Positions 32,425-40,780 of a stretch of DNA of 64,000 nucleotides are shown here, piece after piece. This stretch comes from Flavobacteriaceae bacterium PS02338 (GTDB lineage: Bacteria > Bacteroidota > Bacteroidia > Sphingobacteriales > Sphingobacteriaceae). The stretch spans positions 1 to 64,000 of the forward strand of contig JASCOD010000010.1 of assembly GCA_029959615.1 (NCBI GenBank), written 5' to 3'. Under the pieces are notes generated by a model that worked only from the letters and a program-made list of their open reading frames with translations, searched no databases and was not told where the DNA came from. The first letter of the stretch is position 1. Every line of letters begins with the position of its first letter. A program made the position numbers and the translations under genes.

Positions 32425-35148
32425 TTATTTTTTGTATTTAACAGGAAATGTAATCCTAAGTCCAAATCCAACTTCAGGATATAATAACTGTACCTTTCCA
32501 TCATTTTCATTTACTATTGATTTTATTAACCACATACCCAATCCTGTTCCTTCTTCTTCACCTGTATATTGATTCCTTCTCGTAGTAAACAATGGTTCAA
32601 AAATCTTTTCAGGTTCAGTAATGTCCTTTGAAAGTCCTGGTCCATTATCGTGATAATCTATAATTATCCCTTTGTTGTTTTGTGTGATTTTAAGATTAAT
32701 TTGTCTTGGTCTATTAACTTTTGAGATTATAAATGCATCAATAGTATTAACTAGTAAATTGTTAAAAATACTATCCAAATCAATTTCAAATATCCTCATA
32801 TGGACATCTTCAACCTCTGATAAGTCATAGTTAATTCCTTTTTCATTTAATACAGTAAGCCAATCATTTTTATAATTTGTAAAATATGACTTAAATGATA
32901 ATTGTCTTCTAGTTCTTTTGTCTTTTCGAGTTGCTCCAAGAGAAAAATTTAGCCAATTTTGTATTTTGACATCCTGAACTTTTATGCGTTCAATAAGTTT
33001 AAATGGATTTTTCCTGTCTTCTATTTGATCATATTCATTTTCTTGGATTTTTGAAATTAAAAGGTTTTTTAAGCGATCAGTTCTAACAGCTAACATATCA
33101 TTTAGCTTACTTAAATCGTGACTAAATGAAGCTAAAACGATACCGCTACTAGCCAATGCCCTTAACATTTTCTGTTCTTCCTTTAACTTTTCTATTTCTT
33201 CTTCTTTTCGATCTAATTCTCCTGCAAGAATTTCTTTTTCTTTCTCGGCTTCGGACTCTTTTGAGTTTTCGTTATCATCTTTAACCGCATTAGGGTTATT
33301 TGCTGAAGCTTCTTTCTTAGCTCTACTTTTTGCTAATATTTCATTTTTGAGTTTCTCTGCCTTTTCTCTATCTCTTTCTGGACCATACTTGATGTCATCA
33401 TAGTCAGCCATTTCTCGGGCAATGTATGATCTGTCTTTTTCAAATTCTGCAATTATTTGAGTAATAAGTAGAACAAATATTCTAAATGTCTTATTTTCCT
33501 GTAAACCTTCACGACTTGACTTATCTTCGAAATCTACATTTGTTAATCTTGAAATATTAACCGCACCTGCGACATTATCAGGCTCTACTTTGTACCCACC
33601 TTCCTTTTTAGCAACACTAGCAGGACTTTGAGCTTTTCTGCTACCTAATCCTAACCAATCAAATGCTACATTATTAACCTCCCCATAAGGTCTTACCCTA
33701 AAATTATCTCTTACCAGTTTAATCCCGCCAAATTTATTCAACCAATCTCTTCTATCATTAGACATAAAACTTTTATTAAAGAATTTTTTTGTGTCTAATG
33801 AATTTGACTGTCTTTTTAGAAAATAAAAGGAGAAGCTAAAAATCCCAATATTTTTGAAAGTATTATCCTCATCAATATCTTTGAAACCTTTTAATAGTTC
33901 AGAAAAAGTACTGGTCTTTTCCCAATATCCCTTAACAAAATCATTTTTCTTGTAATTATCTTTTTGCATCCCTTCTCTTTCAAAGAAATCACTAGGTATA
34001 AGCTCAATATCATACTCATTTCTATATATTTTTATTGTAACATTTTGATCATCATCAGCAGTAGCAACTAATTTGTAATCAAAATCATCACAAACAGATC
34101 CTAATACTTCTCCATACTTATTAGTAAATAGCGAACTGAATAGAAAAATTTCGAATCCACCTGCTTCCTTCGGTGGTACTAAAACTTCTAAATCATTGAA
34201 AACTTGCTCAACAAAAAAATCTTCCCACTCATCCCTTAAATCAGTTATTTTTAAAATAGTACCAAATTTAAAATCCTTCTCAGATTCTATTTTTGTTAAA
34301 TCTATCTGTGGTAATCTATTTAAAAGCTCATCTTTAATGGATTTAGAAGTTAACCCTGTTAATTTTGCTCCTACTTTATCTATAGTTTTAAAATCACCTT
34401 CGAAGTCCTCCCAATTAACTACCCAATTGTATCCTGTGAAATTTGTTAATTTACCCTCTATATCTGTGTCAGGTTTGTGAATTTCAGGATCAGGATTGAA
34501 AATTGTGGTCATTTCACATTTACTCCCTAATTTATCTAATGCAAACCTACCGATGCCTTTAGCTCCTGATTTTACTCTTCCTTGTCTAGTGAAAATGTTA
34601 TTTGCTTTATTATCAGTACCTATAGTCATCCAGTGATCCCTAATAATATTCTGAGTCATACCTTCTCCAAAATCAATAACATAGAGAGCTGCAAATTTTG
34701 ATATCAGATTTTTAAATAGCTGTATTTTTTTTTCTTCAATTTCAATTTTTAAAGAATTTTGATCTTCATCACTTTCACACTTTGTCGAAAGAGTTTCTTT
34801 TGATATACCCAGTTCTATAAGACCTGTAAAATTAGTTATATCAATTTCTTGGTTTAGAGTATAGTAACCTTCATCGCTATTAAAAATATAAATTGCTTCA
34901 AGAATTTCTTTAGAGACACCAAAGTTCATTAATCCCTGAAAGTGTTCTTCCTCTATTTCATTCAAAAAGGTAGAATACTTGTTATCAAAATAGACAATAC
35001 AAACTTTACTATCTGCATCATAACTATTTTTGACAAGTTCAATAATCGCTCCTTTTGAACTCGCAACATTTTCACGTCCAATTAGCCTTGCAGTTCTAGC
35101 TGAAACTTTAAATGGAATTATATCAGTATTGTTGTCTTCCATTCTCAA
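32425..35148 (-). CDS. Dual-GHKL protein: MORC/MutL-like ATPase plus histidine kinase
   Basis: 907 residues with two ATP-binding GHKL modules. The N-terminal one is of the Hsp90/MutL/MORC type: N box ELVKNSYDAD (37-46), DFGEG (159-163) and GAKGIGRFA (195-203). A helical, Lys/Glu-rich coiled coil leads to an H box with SFSHDLSKLNDM (His about 677). A kinase-type ATPase domain ends the protein: NNLLVNTIDAF (about 796), DNGPGL (about 834-839) and GTGLGMWL (about 867-874). It lies in an operon with a response regulator, HNH nuclease and DNA methylase, so it may sense DNA state or infection and trigger restriction by phosphorelay. No membrane segment. The start overlaps the XRE stop by 4 bp. Confidence 0.82.
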   Translation of the reverse strand: MRMEDNNTDIIPFKVSARTARLIGRENVASSKGAIIELVKNSYDADSKVCIVYFDNKYSTFLNEIEEEHFQGLMNFGVSKEILEAIYIFNSDEGYYTLNQEIDITNFTGLIELGISKETLSTKCESDEDQNSLKIEIEEKKIQLFKNLISKFAALYVIDFGEGMTQNIIRDHWMTIGTDNKANNIFTRQGRVKSGAKGIGRFALDKLGSKCEMTTIFNPDPEIHKPDTDIEGKLTNFTGYNWVVNWEDFEGDFKTIDKVGAKLTGLTSKSIKDELLNRLPQIDLTKIESEKDFKFGTILKITDLRDEWEDFFVEQVFNDLEVLVPPKEAGGFEIFLFSSLFTNKYGEVLGSVCDDFDYKLVATADDDQNVTIKIYRNEYDIELIPSDFFEREGMQKDNYKKNDFVKGYWEKTSTFSELLKGFKDIDEDNTFKNIGIFSFSFYFLKRQSNSLDTKKFFNKSFMSNDRRDWLNKFGGIKLVRDNFRVRPYGEVNNVAFDWLGLGSRKAQSPASVAKKEGGYKVEPDNVAGAVNISRLTNVDFEDKSSREGLQENKTFRIFVLLITQIIAEFEKDRSYIAREMADYDDIKYGPERDREKAEKLKNEILAKSRAKKEASANNPNAVKDDNENSKESEAEKEKEILAGELDRKEEEIEKLKEEQKMLRALASSGIVLASFSHDLSKLNDMLAVRTDRLKNLLISKIQENEYDQIEDRKNPFKLIERIKVQDVKIQNWLNFSLGATRKDKRTRRQLSFKSYFTNYKNDWLTVLNEKGINYDLSEVEDVHMRIFEIDLDSIFNNLLVNTIDAFIISKVNRPRQINLKITQNNKGIIIDYHDNGPGLSKDITEPEKIFEPLFTTRRNQYTGEEEGTGLGMWLIKSIVNENDGKVQLLYPEVGFGLRITFPVKYKK

Positions 35149-35345
35149 TCATTAAAAAGGTTAGTAAGCTTAACATCTAACAATTCAGCAACTTTTACAA
35201 AGGTTTTAATAGGAGGTTGGACCTCATTTGTACACCATCTTGATATAGTGGCTTCATTTTTACCTAACTGTTCAGCTAGCCACTTGCTACTCATATTCTT
35301 CTCTGCCAATACTACCTTAAGTCTATTAATTGCCTTTTTACTCAT
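35145..35345 (-). CDS. XRE family transcriptional regulator
   Basis: 66 residues, a bare Cro/C1-type helix-turn-helix: KNMSSKWLAEQLGKNEATISRW (recognition helix NEATISRW) and the usual VKVAELLDV. As first gene of the island it is likely to control its transcription, as C proteins of restriction-modification systems do. Its stop overlaps the kinase gene start. Confidence 0.85.
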   Translation of the reverse strand: MSKKAINRLKVVLAEKNMSSKWLAEQLGKNEATISRWCTNEVQPPIKTFVKVAELLDVKLTNLFND

Positions 35346-35437
35346 AAAAATTGCATATGGTGTAAAGATATTGATTTTTTTAATTACAATTGAAAAGGTT
35401 CAAAATATGTTTTTATATCACAAAAAAGGAGCTTGCT

Positions 35438-36073
35438 TCACACAAACTCCCCAATATCAAAATCATTCAAATCACTTTTCCGCAAAGTGGAAGAGCTGGT
35501 TTCCGTTTCAGATGAAAGAGTACTGTCCAAAAGCTCGGCAATTCTTCGGGAAGCACCCTCCATTGAACTTTCCAACAAGCTGAATAATTCGGTTCCCTGT
35601 AATCTTTGAACTATGTCTACCGCTGTTTCCTTTTGGGCTGGTTCCAAATTCTCTTTTTGCAGCAACACCCCCACGGAGCTTAGTTCTTCAAAGGTAACCC
35701 CTTGGGCATAACCGTTATCACTGCTGGATATTCCGTACCTATTCCATTCTTCTTCCTCTTCCTCCAAATCAGGCATATTACTGAAAACATCGTCCAGCTC
35801 TTCCTGCGGAATTTGAATATTGACTTCTTCGTTCTCGTCGTATTCAATGTCTAAATTATCAGGATTTATCTCAGCGTCCTGTATTTGGCTTTCATTGGCG
35901 GTGTTTGACTGCGAAAGGCTTTTTACAGGCTTTGGTTTACCCATGATTTCGGGCAAATCGGGTGCAGAAGAGACTTTATCTTCTTTTTTATAGCTAATCT
36001 TATTAATGACGACTTTCTCACTCACTAAAAGAATGATGACTATAAAGAGGCATATAACTATTACAATTTCCAT
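35438..36073 (-). CDS. traD: TraD-like conjugal transfer protein
   Basis: 211 residues. A single N-terminal membrane segment (VIVICLFIVIILLV) is followed by a low-complexity acidic stretch and a C-terminal domain with FEELSSVGVLLQKENL and a helical end. Position after the DUF3408 gene matches the conjugal transfer protein usually called TraD in flavobacterial elements. Function unknown. The XRE/kinase island starts right after it and interrupts the usual traD-traE order. Confidence 0.7.
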   Translation of the reverse strand: MEIVIVICLFIVIILLVSEKVVINKISYKKEDKVSSAPDLPEIMGKPKPVKSLSQSNTANESQIQDAEINPDNLDIEYDENEEVNIQIPQEELDDVFSNMPDLEEEEEEWNRYGISSSDNGYAQGVTFEELSSVGVLLQKENLEPAQKETAVDIVQRLQGTELFSLLESSMEGASRRIAELLDSTLSSETETSSSTLRKSDLNDFDIGEFV

Positions 36074-36084
36074 AATTATTATGA

Positions 36085-36522
36085 TTAAATGGGTTTATAT
36101 TTATCGTTATAGCTTTTGGTAATCTGCTCAGCAAATTCCTGAAAATGGTAATCCAGCAGATTGTCTAGATAGGCGTAGATACTGATTTTGTCTTCACCGA
36201 TTACTTGTATAATACGTGTCAGCTTTTCGTGAAACTCCGGTCGGATATAAACCGTTTTTCCGTCACGGGCATTCGTTTCCGACTTTTTGAAAAATGTGTA
36301 TTCATAATCAGTTTCATTAGTCCGTTTAGTTTTGCTCTTCTCCCTAACTACAGGCTTCTCCTTTGTCGGTTCTTCAATTTTATCCTCTTCTTTTTCGACT
36401 GCTTTGGCAGGCGGTTCGGGCGGAAGCTTCAGGCCCTCTTTTTTTACGCCATCAACCATTAGGTTCATCATCAATTCCTCATCGATGTCGGGTGTCGCTT
36501 TTCTTTTATTATCTTTTTCCAT
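36085..36522 (-). CDS. traB: DUF3408 conjugal transfer protein (TraB-like)
   Basis: 145 residues. Disordered, charged N-terminal half (Pro/Glu/Lys) followed by the DUF3408 core ARDGKTVYIRPEFHEKLTRI and EDKISIYAYLDNLLDYHF. DUF3408 proteins accompany the ParA-like TraA in Bacteroides conjugative elements. The core resembles a ribbon-helix-helix domain, which suggests a DNA-binding partner of the ParA protein. The ParA gene ends 3 bp upstream. Confidence 0.85.
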   Translation of the reverse strand: MEKDNKRKATPDIDEELMMNLMVDGVKKEGLKLPPEPPAKAVEKEEDKIEEPTKEKPVVREKSKTKRTNETDYEYTFFKKSETNARDGKTVYIRPEFHEKLTRIIQVIGEDKISIYAYLDNLLDYHFQEFAEQITKSYNDKYKPI

Positions 36523-36525
36523 AGG

Positions 36526-37293
36526 TTATAATTTGATGATTTTTAAAAATTCGTTGATGAACAGATCCAGCTGGCTGGCTTTCATCAGGCGTTCGTCAGG
36601 AGGCATTAAAGTCGAGCGAAAAATAGTTTTACTGTTCACTTCACTTTCTTTACGAAAACGGGTGCTGTTCTTAATCCGGCTCCGCATCAGGCTCAATCCT
36701 AATTCGTCGATAAGGTTGTTATATACATTGTATAAAGGCGTGCTTTCCCTGCCATCCACCTGATTCCAGAACAGGTTAATGCTTTCTATGGAAGTTTCTC
36801 CTTGTTTCATAATTATATTCTGCAATAGCTGTGAGAAAACAAGTGTACTTTCCATGACCACACGGTCAGCCGTAATGGGTGTAAAAATGTGGTGCATTCC
36901 TGCCAGTGCTTTTAGTATGCCGGGTGTGTTTACGGTACCGGGCAGATCGAAGAATATTACATCCACCGGAACGGAAGAATCATTTATAAATTCACGAGCT
37001 GCATCCAGGACACTATCTGCCTTGTGCTGCATAATGGAATAGGCTTTCTTGTTGATAGTAGTAAATTGTTTGTAAGCCAGCTTTTTCAAAGCCTCATTAT
37101 CCATTACCATTTTCAGATCACGGTCTTTCATTTTCATCAGGCTGTGCTGTGGAAAGTCCGCATCGAATACAGCTACATTATATCCCAAACGATAATGCAT
37201 CGTACTGGCAACAAGCGTTGTGAAAGTGCTTTTGCCTACACCGCCTTTTTGGGAAGAAAAGGCGACAAATACTGTTTTGTGTTTTGCGTTCAT
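36526..37293 (-). CDS. traA: ParA-type ATPase TraA
   Basis: 255 residues. Deviant Walker A KGGVGKST (about 16-23) and FFDLPGT as Walker B identify a ParA/MinD-type ATPase. This is TraA, the first gene of the Bacteroides transfer locus. ParA proteins position DNA or complexes with help from a DNA-binding partner, here perhaps the DUF3408 protein. Its upstream region is an unusual short-period TA-rich array (37310-37660) that could be its target. Confidence 0.9.
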   Translation of the reverse strand: MNAKHKTVFVAFSSQKGGVGKSTFTTLVASTMHYRLGYNVAVFDADFPQHSLMKMKDRDLKMVMDNEALKKLAYKQFTTINKKAYSIMQHKADSVLDAAREFINDSSVPVDVIFFDLPGTVNTPGILKALAGMHHIFTPITADRVVMESTLVFSQLLQNIIMKQGETSIESINLFWNQVDGRESTPLYNVYNNLIDELGLSLMRSRIKNSTRFRKESEVNSKTIFRSTLMPPDERLMKASQLDLFINEFLKIIKL

Positions 37294-37309
37294 ATTTTAA
37301 CTGTTTTTA

Positions 37310-37660
37310 ATTACTTATATACTCATCTACTTATTTCTATGCATCTAAAGGTAGCTACCTGTGTATTCTTGTACCTGTGTATGTTTATCTGCAATTAGCT
37401 AAGCAGGTACTTGATTACCTCTGTACCAAACTGTTTATGTATCTGAACACTCATCTATATAGCTATTTAGATAAGTAGGTTCTCACAGGTTCACCTACTG
37501 ACATATCTACTTGCCTTTGTCAATAGCTCACTACATAATCAGGTATCTGAATAGGTACTTTTTTTCATCTATACACCGGTACTTTTCTGCATAGCAGATT
37601 ACGTACTTATGTTGTTACCTGCATAGCTAACTATGTCGTTATGCCTGTTTGTAGGTACAA
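37310..37660. repeat. TA-rich array with 4- and 8-bp period upstream of traA
   Basis: Stretches of back-to-back units start with TA: TACCTGTG, TATTCTTG, TACCTGTG, TATGTTTA (37356-37387); TAAGCAGG, TACTTGAT, TACCTCTG, TACCAAAC (37400-37431); and tetramers TATA, TAGC, TATT, TAGA, TAAG, TAGG (37456-37479). GGTAC and GTACC motifs recur. No frame is open, so it is not coding. A centromere-like site for the adjacent ParA protein is one possibility. Confidence 0.6.
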
Positions 37661-37703
37661 AGAAAAGCTAGTATTTATCTGCCTTTCTCAATGTGGCACT
37701 GTT

Positions 37704-37727
37704 TGGCTTTCAAAGGCAGTGTTTGTC
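37704..37727. promoter_or_regulatory. Box related to the tra operators near mobA
   Basis: TGGCTTTCAAAGGC (37704-37717) differs from the traE box by one base, and AGGCAGTGTTTGTC (37714-37727) matches the reverse complement of the distal mobC box at 13 of 14 bases. It lies between the array and the oriT candidate. Confidence 0.45.
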
Positions 37728-37832
37728 CAAATACGTTATAGCAATACTCTGTTAAATAGGCTTTTACTTTGTAAAATGAATTTTACTAACAGATTTATGC
37801 GAGCATCTTTTGACAAATTGGAAGAAATCGGG

Positions 37833-37961
37833 AACGGCATCAAGCCGTTTTTCCCCGCTACTTTTAATCCGTCCCGCAGGGCGGATTATTGTGTTCAACA
37901 GAACACGGCAAGTTGTGTTCTCAGCATCTCAAAAGTATTTTCCGATGCAGAACAACTTGCC
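37833..37961. other. Candidate origin of transfer (oriT)
   Basis: A hairpin-dense, apparently non-coding stretch right before the relaxase genes: ACGGC/GCCGT (37833-37852 region), AATCCGTCC/GGGCGGATT (37866-37887), GTGTTC/GAACAC (37891-37906). A larger imperfect inverted repeat pairs GGCAAGTTGTG (37907 on) with AACAACTTGCC ending at 37961. Relaxosome genes mobA and mobB start 65 bp beyond. Position and structure fit an oriT; the nick site cannot be seen. Confidence 0.5.
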
Positions 37962-38025
37962 CTGCCGGGGGCTGAAAAACACTCTCCGAAGTCGAGGTTT
38001 TGTATAGATTAAAAATGGATTAATT

Positions 38026-38460
38026 ATGAACGAAAACAACAGAAGACAAGTGAAGAAGACCATAGGTCGTCCACTTAAAACAGATCCGGCAATATTCCGG
38101 TATTCCCTTTCCTTAAACGAGGAAGAAAACGCCCGTTTCCTAGCCCTTTTTGACAAATCAGATATGCAGGTTAAGGCACATTTTATCAAGTCCTGCCTCT
38201 TTGATAAGACGGTAAAAACTATTCAGATTGACAAAGGAACGGTTGATTTTTATATGCGGCTGACATCGTTTCACACCCAGTTCCGAAATGTAGGGGTTAA
38301 TTATAACCAGATTGTAAAGCTATTGTACAAGAACTTTTCGGAGAAAAAGGCATCTGCCTACCTCTTTAAACTGGAAAAACAGACGACTGAAATGGCGATG
38401 TTATGCCGACAGATCATTGAACTGATTGATGAATTTGAAGTGAAAAACCTGAAAAAATAG
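38026..38460 (+). CDS. mobA: Mobilization accessory protein MobA
   Basis: 144 residues. A basic N-terminus (KKTIGRPLKTDPAI) leads to a ribbon-helix-helix-like domain and the MobC/MobA pattern HTQFRNVGVNYNQIVKLLYK (about residues 86-105). Such proteins bind oriT and recruit the relaxase. The relaxase gene starts 8 bp downstream. Confidence 0.85.
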   Translation: MNENNRRQVKKTIGRPLKTDPAIFRYSLSLNEEENARFLALFDKSDMQVKAHFIKSCLFDKTVKTIQIDKGTVDFYMRLTSFHTQFRNVGVNYNQIVKLLYKNFSEKKASAYLFKLEKQTTEMAMLCRQIIELIDEFEVKNLKK

Positions 38461-38468
38461 AGGTAATA

Positions 38469-39755
38469 ATGATAGCAAAGATTGGAAGAAGTGCAAATTT
38501 ATACGGTGCATTGGCATACAATAATCTTAAAGTTGAGCATGAAAACGGACAGATTTTGCTTGCCAATAAGATCATTGAAACCGCAAACGGGCAATATTCC
38601 GTTGCACAATTGGCCCAATCTTTTGCTACTTACCTCATTGCTAACCGCCAGACAGAAAAGCATACTATACACATTTCCTTAAATCCTGACCCGAAAGATA
38701 CAGTCAGTGATGATAAATTTCGGCAAATAGCAGAACAATACATGAGGGAAATGGGTTATGGTGAACAGCCTTTTGTCGTATTCAAGCATACGGATATTGA
38801 CCGTACACATATTCATATCGTATCGGTCTGTGTGGATGAAGAAGGTAAAAAGATTTCGGACAAATTCGAAAAAATGCGGTCAATGAAGCTGTGTCGTGAA
38901 CTTGAAAAGCAACACGGATTGATACCCGCAACGGAGAAAGAGCGTAATCAGAATGATAAGATTTTTCGTCCGGTAGATTATAAAGCAGGCGACGTAAAAA
39001 GCCAGATCGCTTCAGTAGTACGACACTTACCTAACTACTATAAATTTCAAACTTTGGGAGAGTACAACGCTTTGCTTTCACTATTTAATATCACTACGGA
39101 AAAAATAGAAGGGGAATTAAGGGGAAAACCTCAACAGGGCTTGTTATACATTCCCTTGAATGAAAAAGGCGACCGAGCCGGACATCCGTTTAAGGCTTCG
39201 TTATTTGGTAAAGATGCAGGACTTCCTGCGTTAGAATTGCATTTTGCGAAATGCAAAACAGATTTGAAAGACCATCCAACCCAAAAGACTTTACAATCTG
39301 CCGTTACTATTGCCCTGCAATCCACAAGAGATGAGTTGGGTTTTAAAAGACAATTAGGGGAACAGGGTATTAATGTAGTGGTTCGTAGAAATGATGCAGG
39401 TCGTATTTATGGAATGACCTTTATTGACCATAATTCCAAAACGGTTTGGAATGGCTCACGTCTAAGTAAAGAACTTTCTGCTAACACATTTAATGATTAC
39501 TGGAACAATAACATCAAACCGGAGATAAAAAGTGCTGAAGAGTTTCAGTCGAATGTTTCTCTATCAAAAAATGAGGTTCTCTCAAATGAAGAACCTCATC
39601 ATTTATTTGATTTTATGAATACAATCAAACACGAAGACGGTTTGATTGAGAGCTTAGGAGGATTATTTATTCCGGAAACACAAGGAGAAGATTACGAAGA
39701 GCAGGATTTTGCCAATAAGATGAAGAAGAAAAAGAAACGGAAAAGAAATCAATAA
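38469..39755 (+). CDS. mobB: Relaxase MobB
   Basis: 428 residues. Relaxase/mobilization-nuclease domain with MIAKIGRSANLYGALAYN at the N-terminus and the His-rich metal site FVVFKHTDIDRTHIHIVSV (about residues 98-116), the three-His motif of MOBP-like relaxases. It nicks at oriT and pilots the strand. The C-terminal tail is Lys-rich. It is convergent with the FAD oxidoreductase gene, 11 bp apart. Confidence 0.92.
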   Translation: MIAKIGRSANLYGALAYNNLKVEHENGQILLANKIIETANGQYSVAQLAQSFATYLIANRQTEKHTIHISLNPDPKDTVSDDKFRQIAEQYMREMGYGEQPFVVFKHTDIDRTHIHIVSVCVDEEGKKISDKFEKMRSMKLCRELEKQHGLIPATEKERNQNDKIFRPVDYKAGDVKSQIASVVRHLPNYYKFQTLGEYNALLSLFNITTEKIEGELRGKPQQGLLYIPLNEKGDRAGHPFKASLFGKDAGLPALELHFAKCKTDLKDHPTQKTLQSAVTIALQSTRDELGFKRQLGEQGINVVVRRNDAGRIYGMTFIDHNSKTVWNGSRLSKELSANTFNDYWNNNIKPEIKSAEEFQSNVSLSKNEVLSNEEPHHLFDFMNTIKHEDGLIESLGGLFIPETQGEDYEEQDFANKMKKKKKRKRNQ

Positions 39756-39766
39756 TGTCAAGATAG

Positions 39767-40780
39767 TTAAAACTCTTCTTCTGTCATCATGTTATTTATC
39801 ATTGCTCCAGCAATGTTCCCAGATGCTACAGCATTAGCTACCGAACGCATGGGGCTTGCATTATCACCACAGGCAAAAATATTTTCTACGGTTGTTTTCT
39901 GAAACATATCCACTTGAAGCAATCCTTGTTCTGTTAATTCGCAACCCAATGCCTCAGGTATTTTACAATGTTGCTCAAATGCTGGTCGTGAATAGATTGC
40001 TGTAATATCAAAGGTTGAATGATCTTTAAAAACAATTTGTTGCAACTTTCCATTTTGATGTTTCAGCAAAGAAATCTCTTTTTCTATTACTGCTATATTT
40101 CGTTGTTTGAACTTGGCTGATTGTTCTCCGGTAAAATCAGCTTTTCCATTTGTGAAAATAGTGAGATCCTTTGTAAGATTATGCACCAATTGTGCATAAT
40201 GATAAGCAAAATTTCCATTAGCTAAAATACCCGTCTTTTCATTTTTCACCTCATACCCGTGGCAATAAGGGCAATGAATTACTGAAATCCCCCAACAAGC
40301 TGCAAAGCCGTTAATTTCAGGCTTCAAATCTTTAACTCCTGTTGCGAAAACAATTTTCTTTGTTAGGAACTCTTCAGCTTTTTGAGTAGTTATTATAAAC
40401 CCGTTCGTCGTTTTTTTAGCATTAACCGCAATATCATTATGGAATTTTACGGTTTCATATTTTAACACCTGTTTTTTCGCCTTTTCTGCAATTTCAAATG
40501 GCTTTTCTCCGTCTTGTGTAATGAAATTTTGTGAATGGGGTGTTTGCCGATTGCAAGGCAAGCCGCTATCAATGATCAAAACATTTCTTAGGGAACGTCC
40601 TAATGCCATTGCAGCAGAAAGCCCTGCATAGCTTCCGCCTATGATGATTACGTCAAAGTTTTTTATATCTGTCATACGATTAAATTTTGTAAATGCGATT
40701 AAGGGAAACGGCAAAGCTAATGCGGTCAACGCAAGCCCGCCTTGTTTAATGATTTTTCTACGTGTTATTTTATTACTCAT
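39767..40780 (-). CDS. NAD(P)/FAD-dependent oxidoreductase (thioredoxin-reductase-like)
   Basis: 337 residues. The N-terminus has a twin-Arg-like sequence and a hydrophobic segment (NKITRRKIIKQGG then LALTALALPFPLIAF), suggesting export or membrane anchoring. FAD motif IIGGSYAGLSAAMALG, redox pair CPYC (HCPYCHGYE, about residues 170-178) and a C-terminal FACGDN motif identify a thioredoxin-reductase-like flavoprotein. Its start overlaps the GTPase stop by 4 bp, so it is the last gene of the zinc-limitation operon. Substrate unknown. Confidence 0.85.
   Translation of the reverse strand: MSNKITRRKIIKQGGLALTALALPFPLIAFTKFNRMTDIKNFDVIIIGGSYAGLSAAMALGRSLRNVLIIDSGLPCNRQTPHSQNFITQDGEKPFEIAEKAKKQVLKYETVKFHNDIAVNAKKTTNGFIITTQKAEEFLTKKIVFATGVKDLKPEINGFAACWGISVIHCPYCHGYEVKNEKTGILANGNFAYHYAQLVHNLTKDLTIFTNGKADFTGEQSAKFKQRNIAVIEKEISLLKHQNGKLQQIVFKDHSTFDITAIYSRPAFEQHCKIPEALGCELTEQGLLQVDMFQKTTVENIFACGDNASPMRSVANAVASGNIAGAMINNMMTEEEF

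Noticed and set aside
35346..35437. Promoter of the XRE-kinase island
   Set aside because: A TATCTTTA box is visible, but no -33 element at normal spacing, so no promoter is annotated.
37310..37660. Possible CRISPR array
   Set aside because: Units are only 4-8 bp with no constant repeat and no spacer structure, and there are no cas genes.
37641..38012. Open frames of 123 and 65 codons before mobA
   Set aside because: They cross the hairpin-rich oriT candidate and part of the repeat array; length and composition fit chance.
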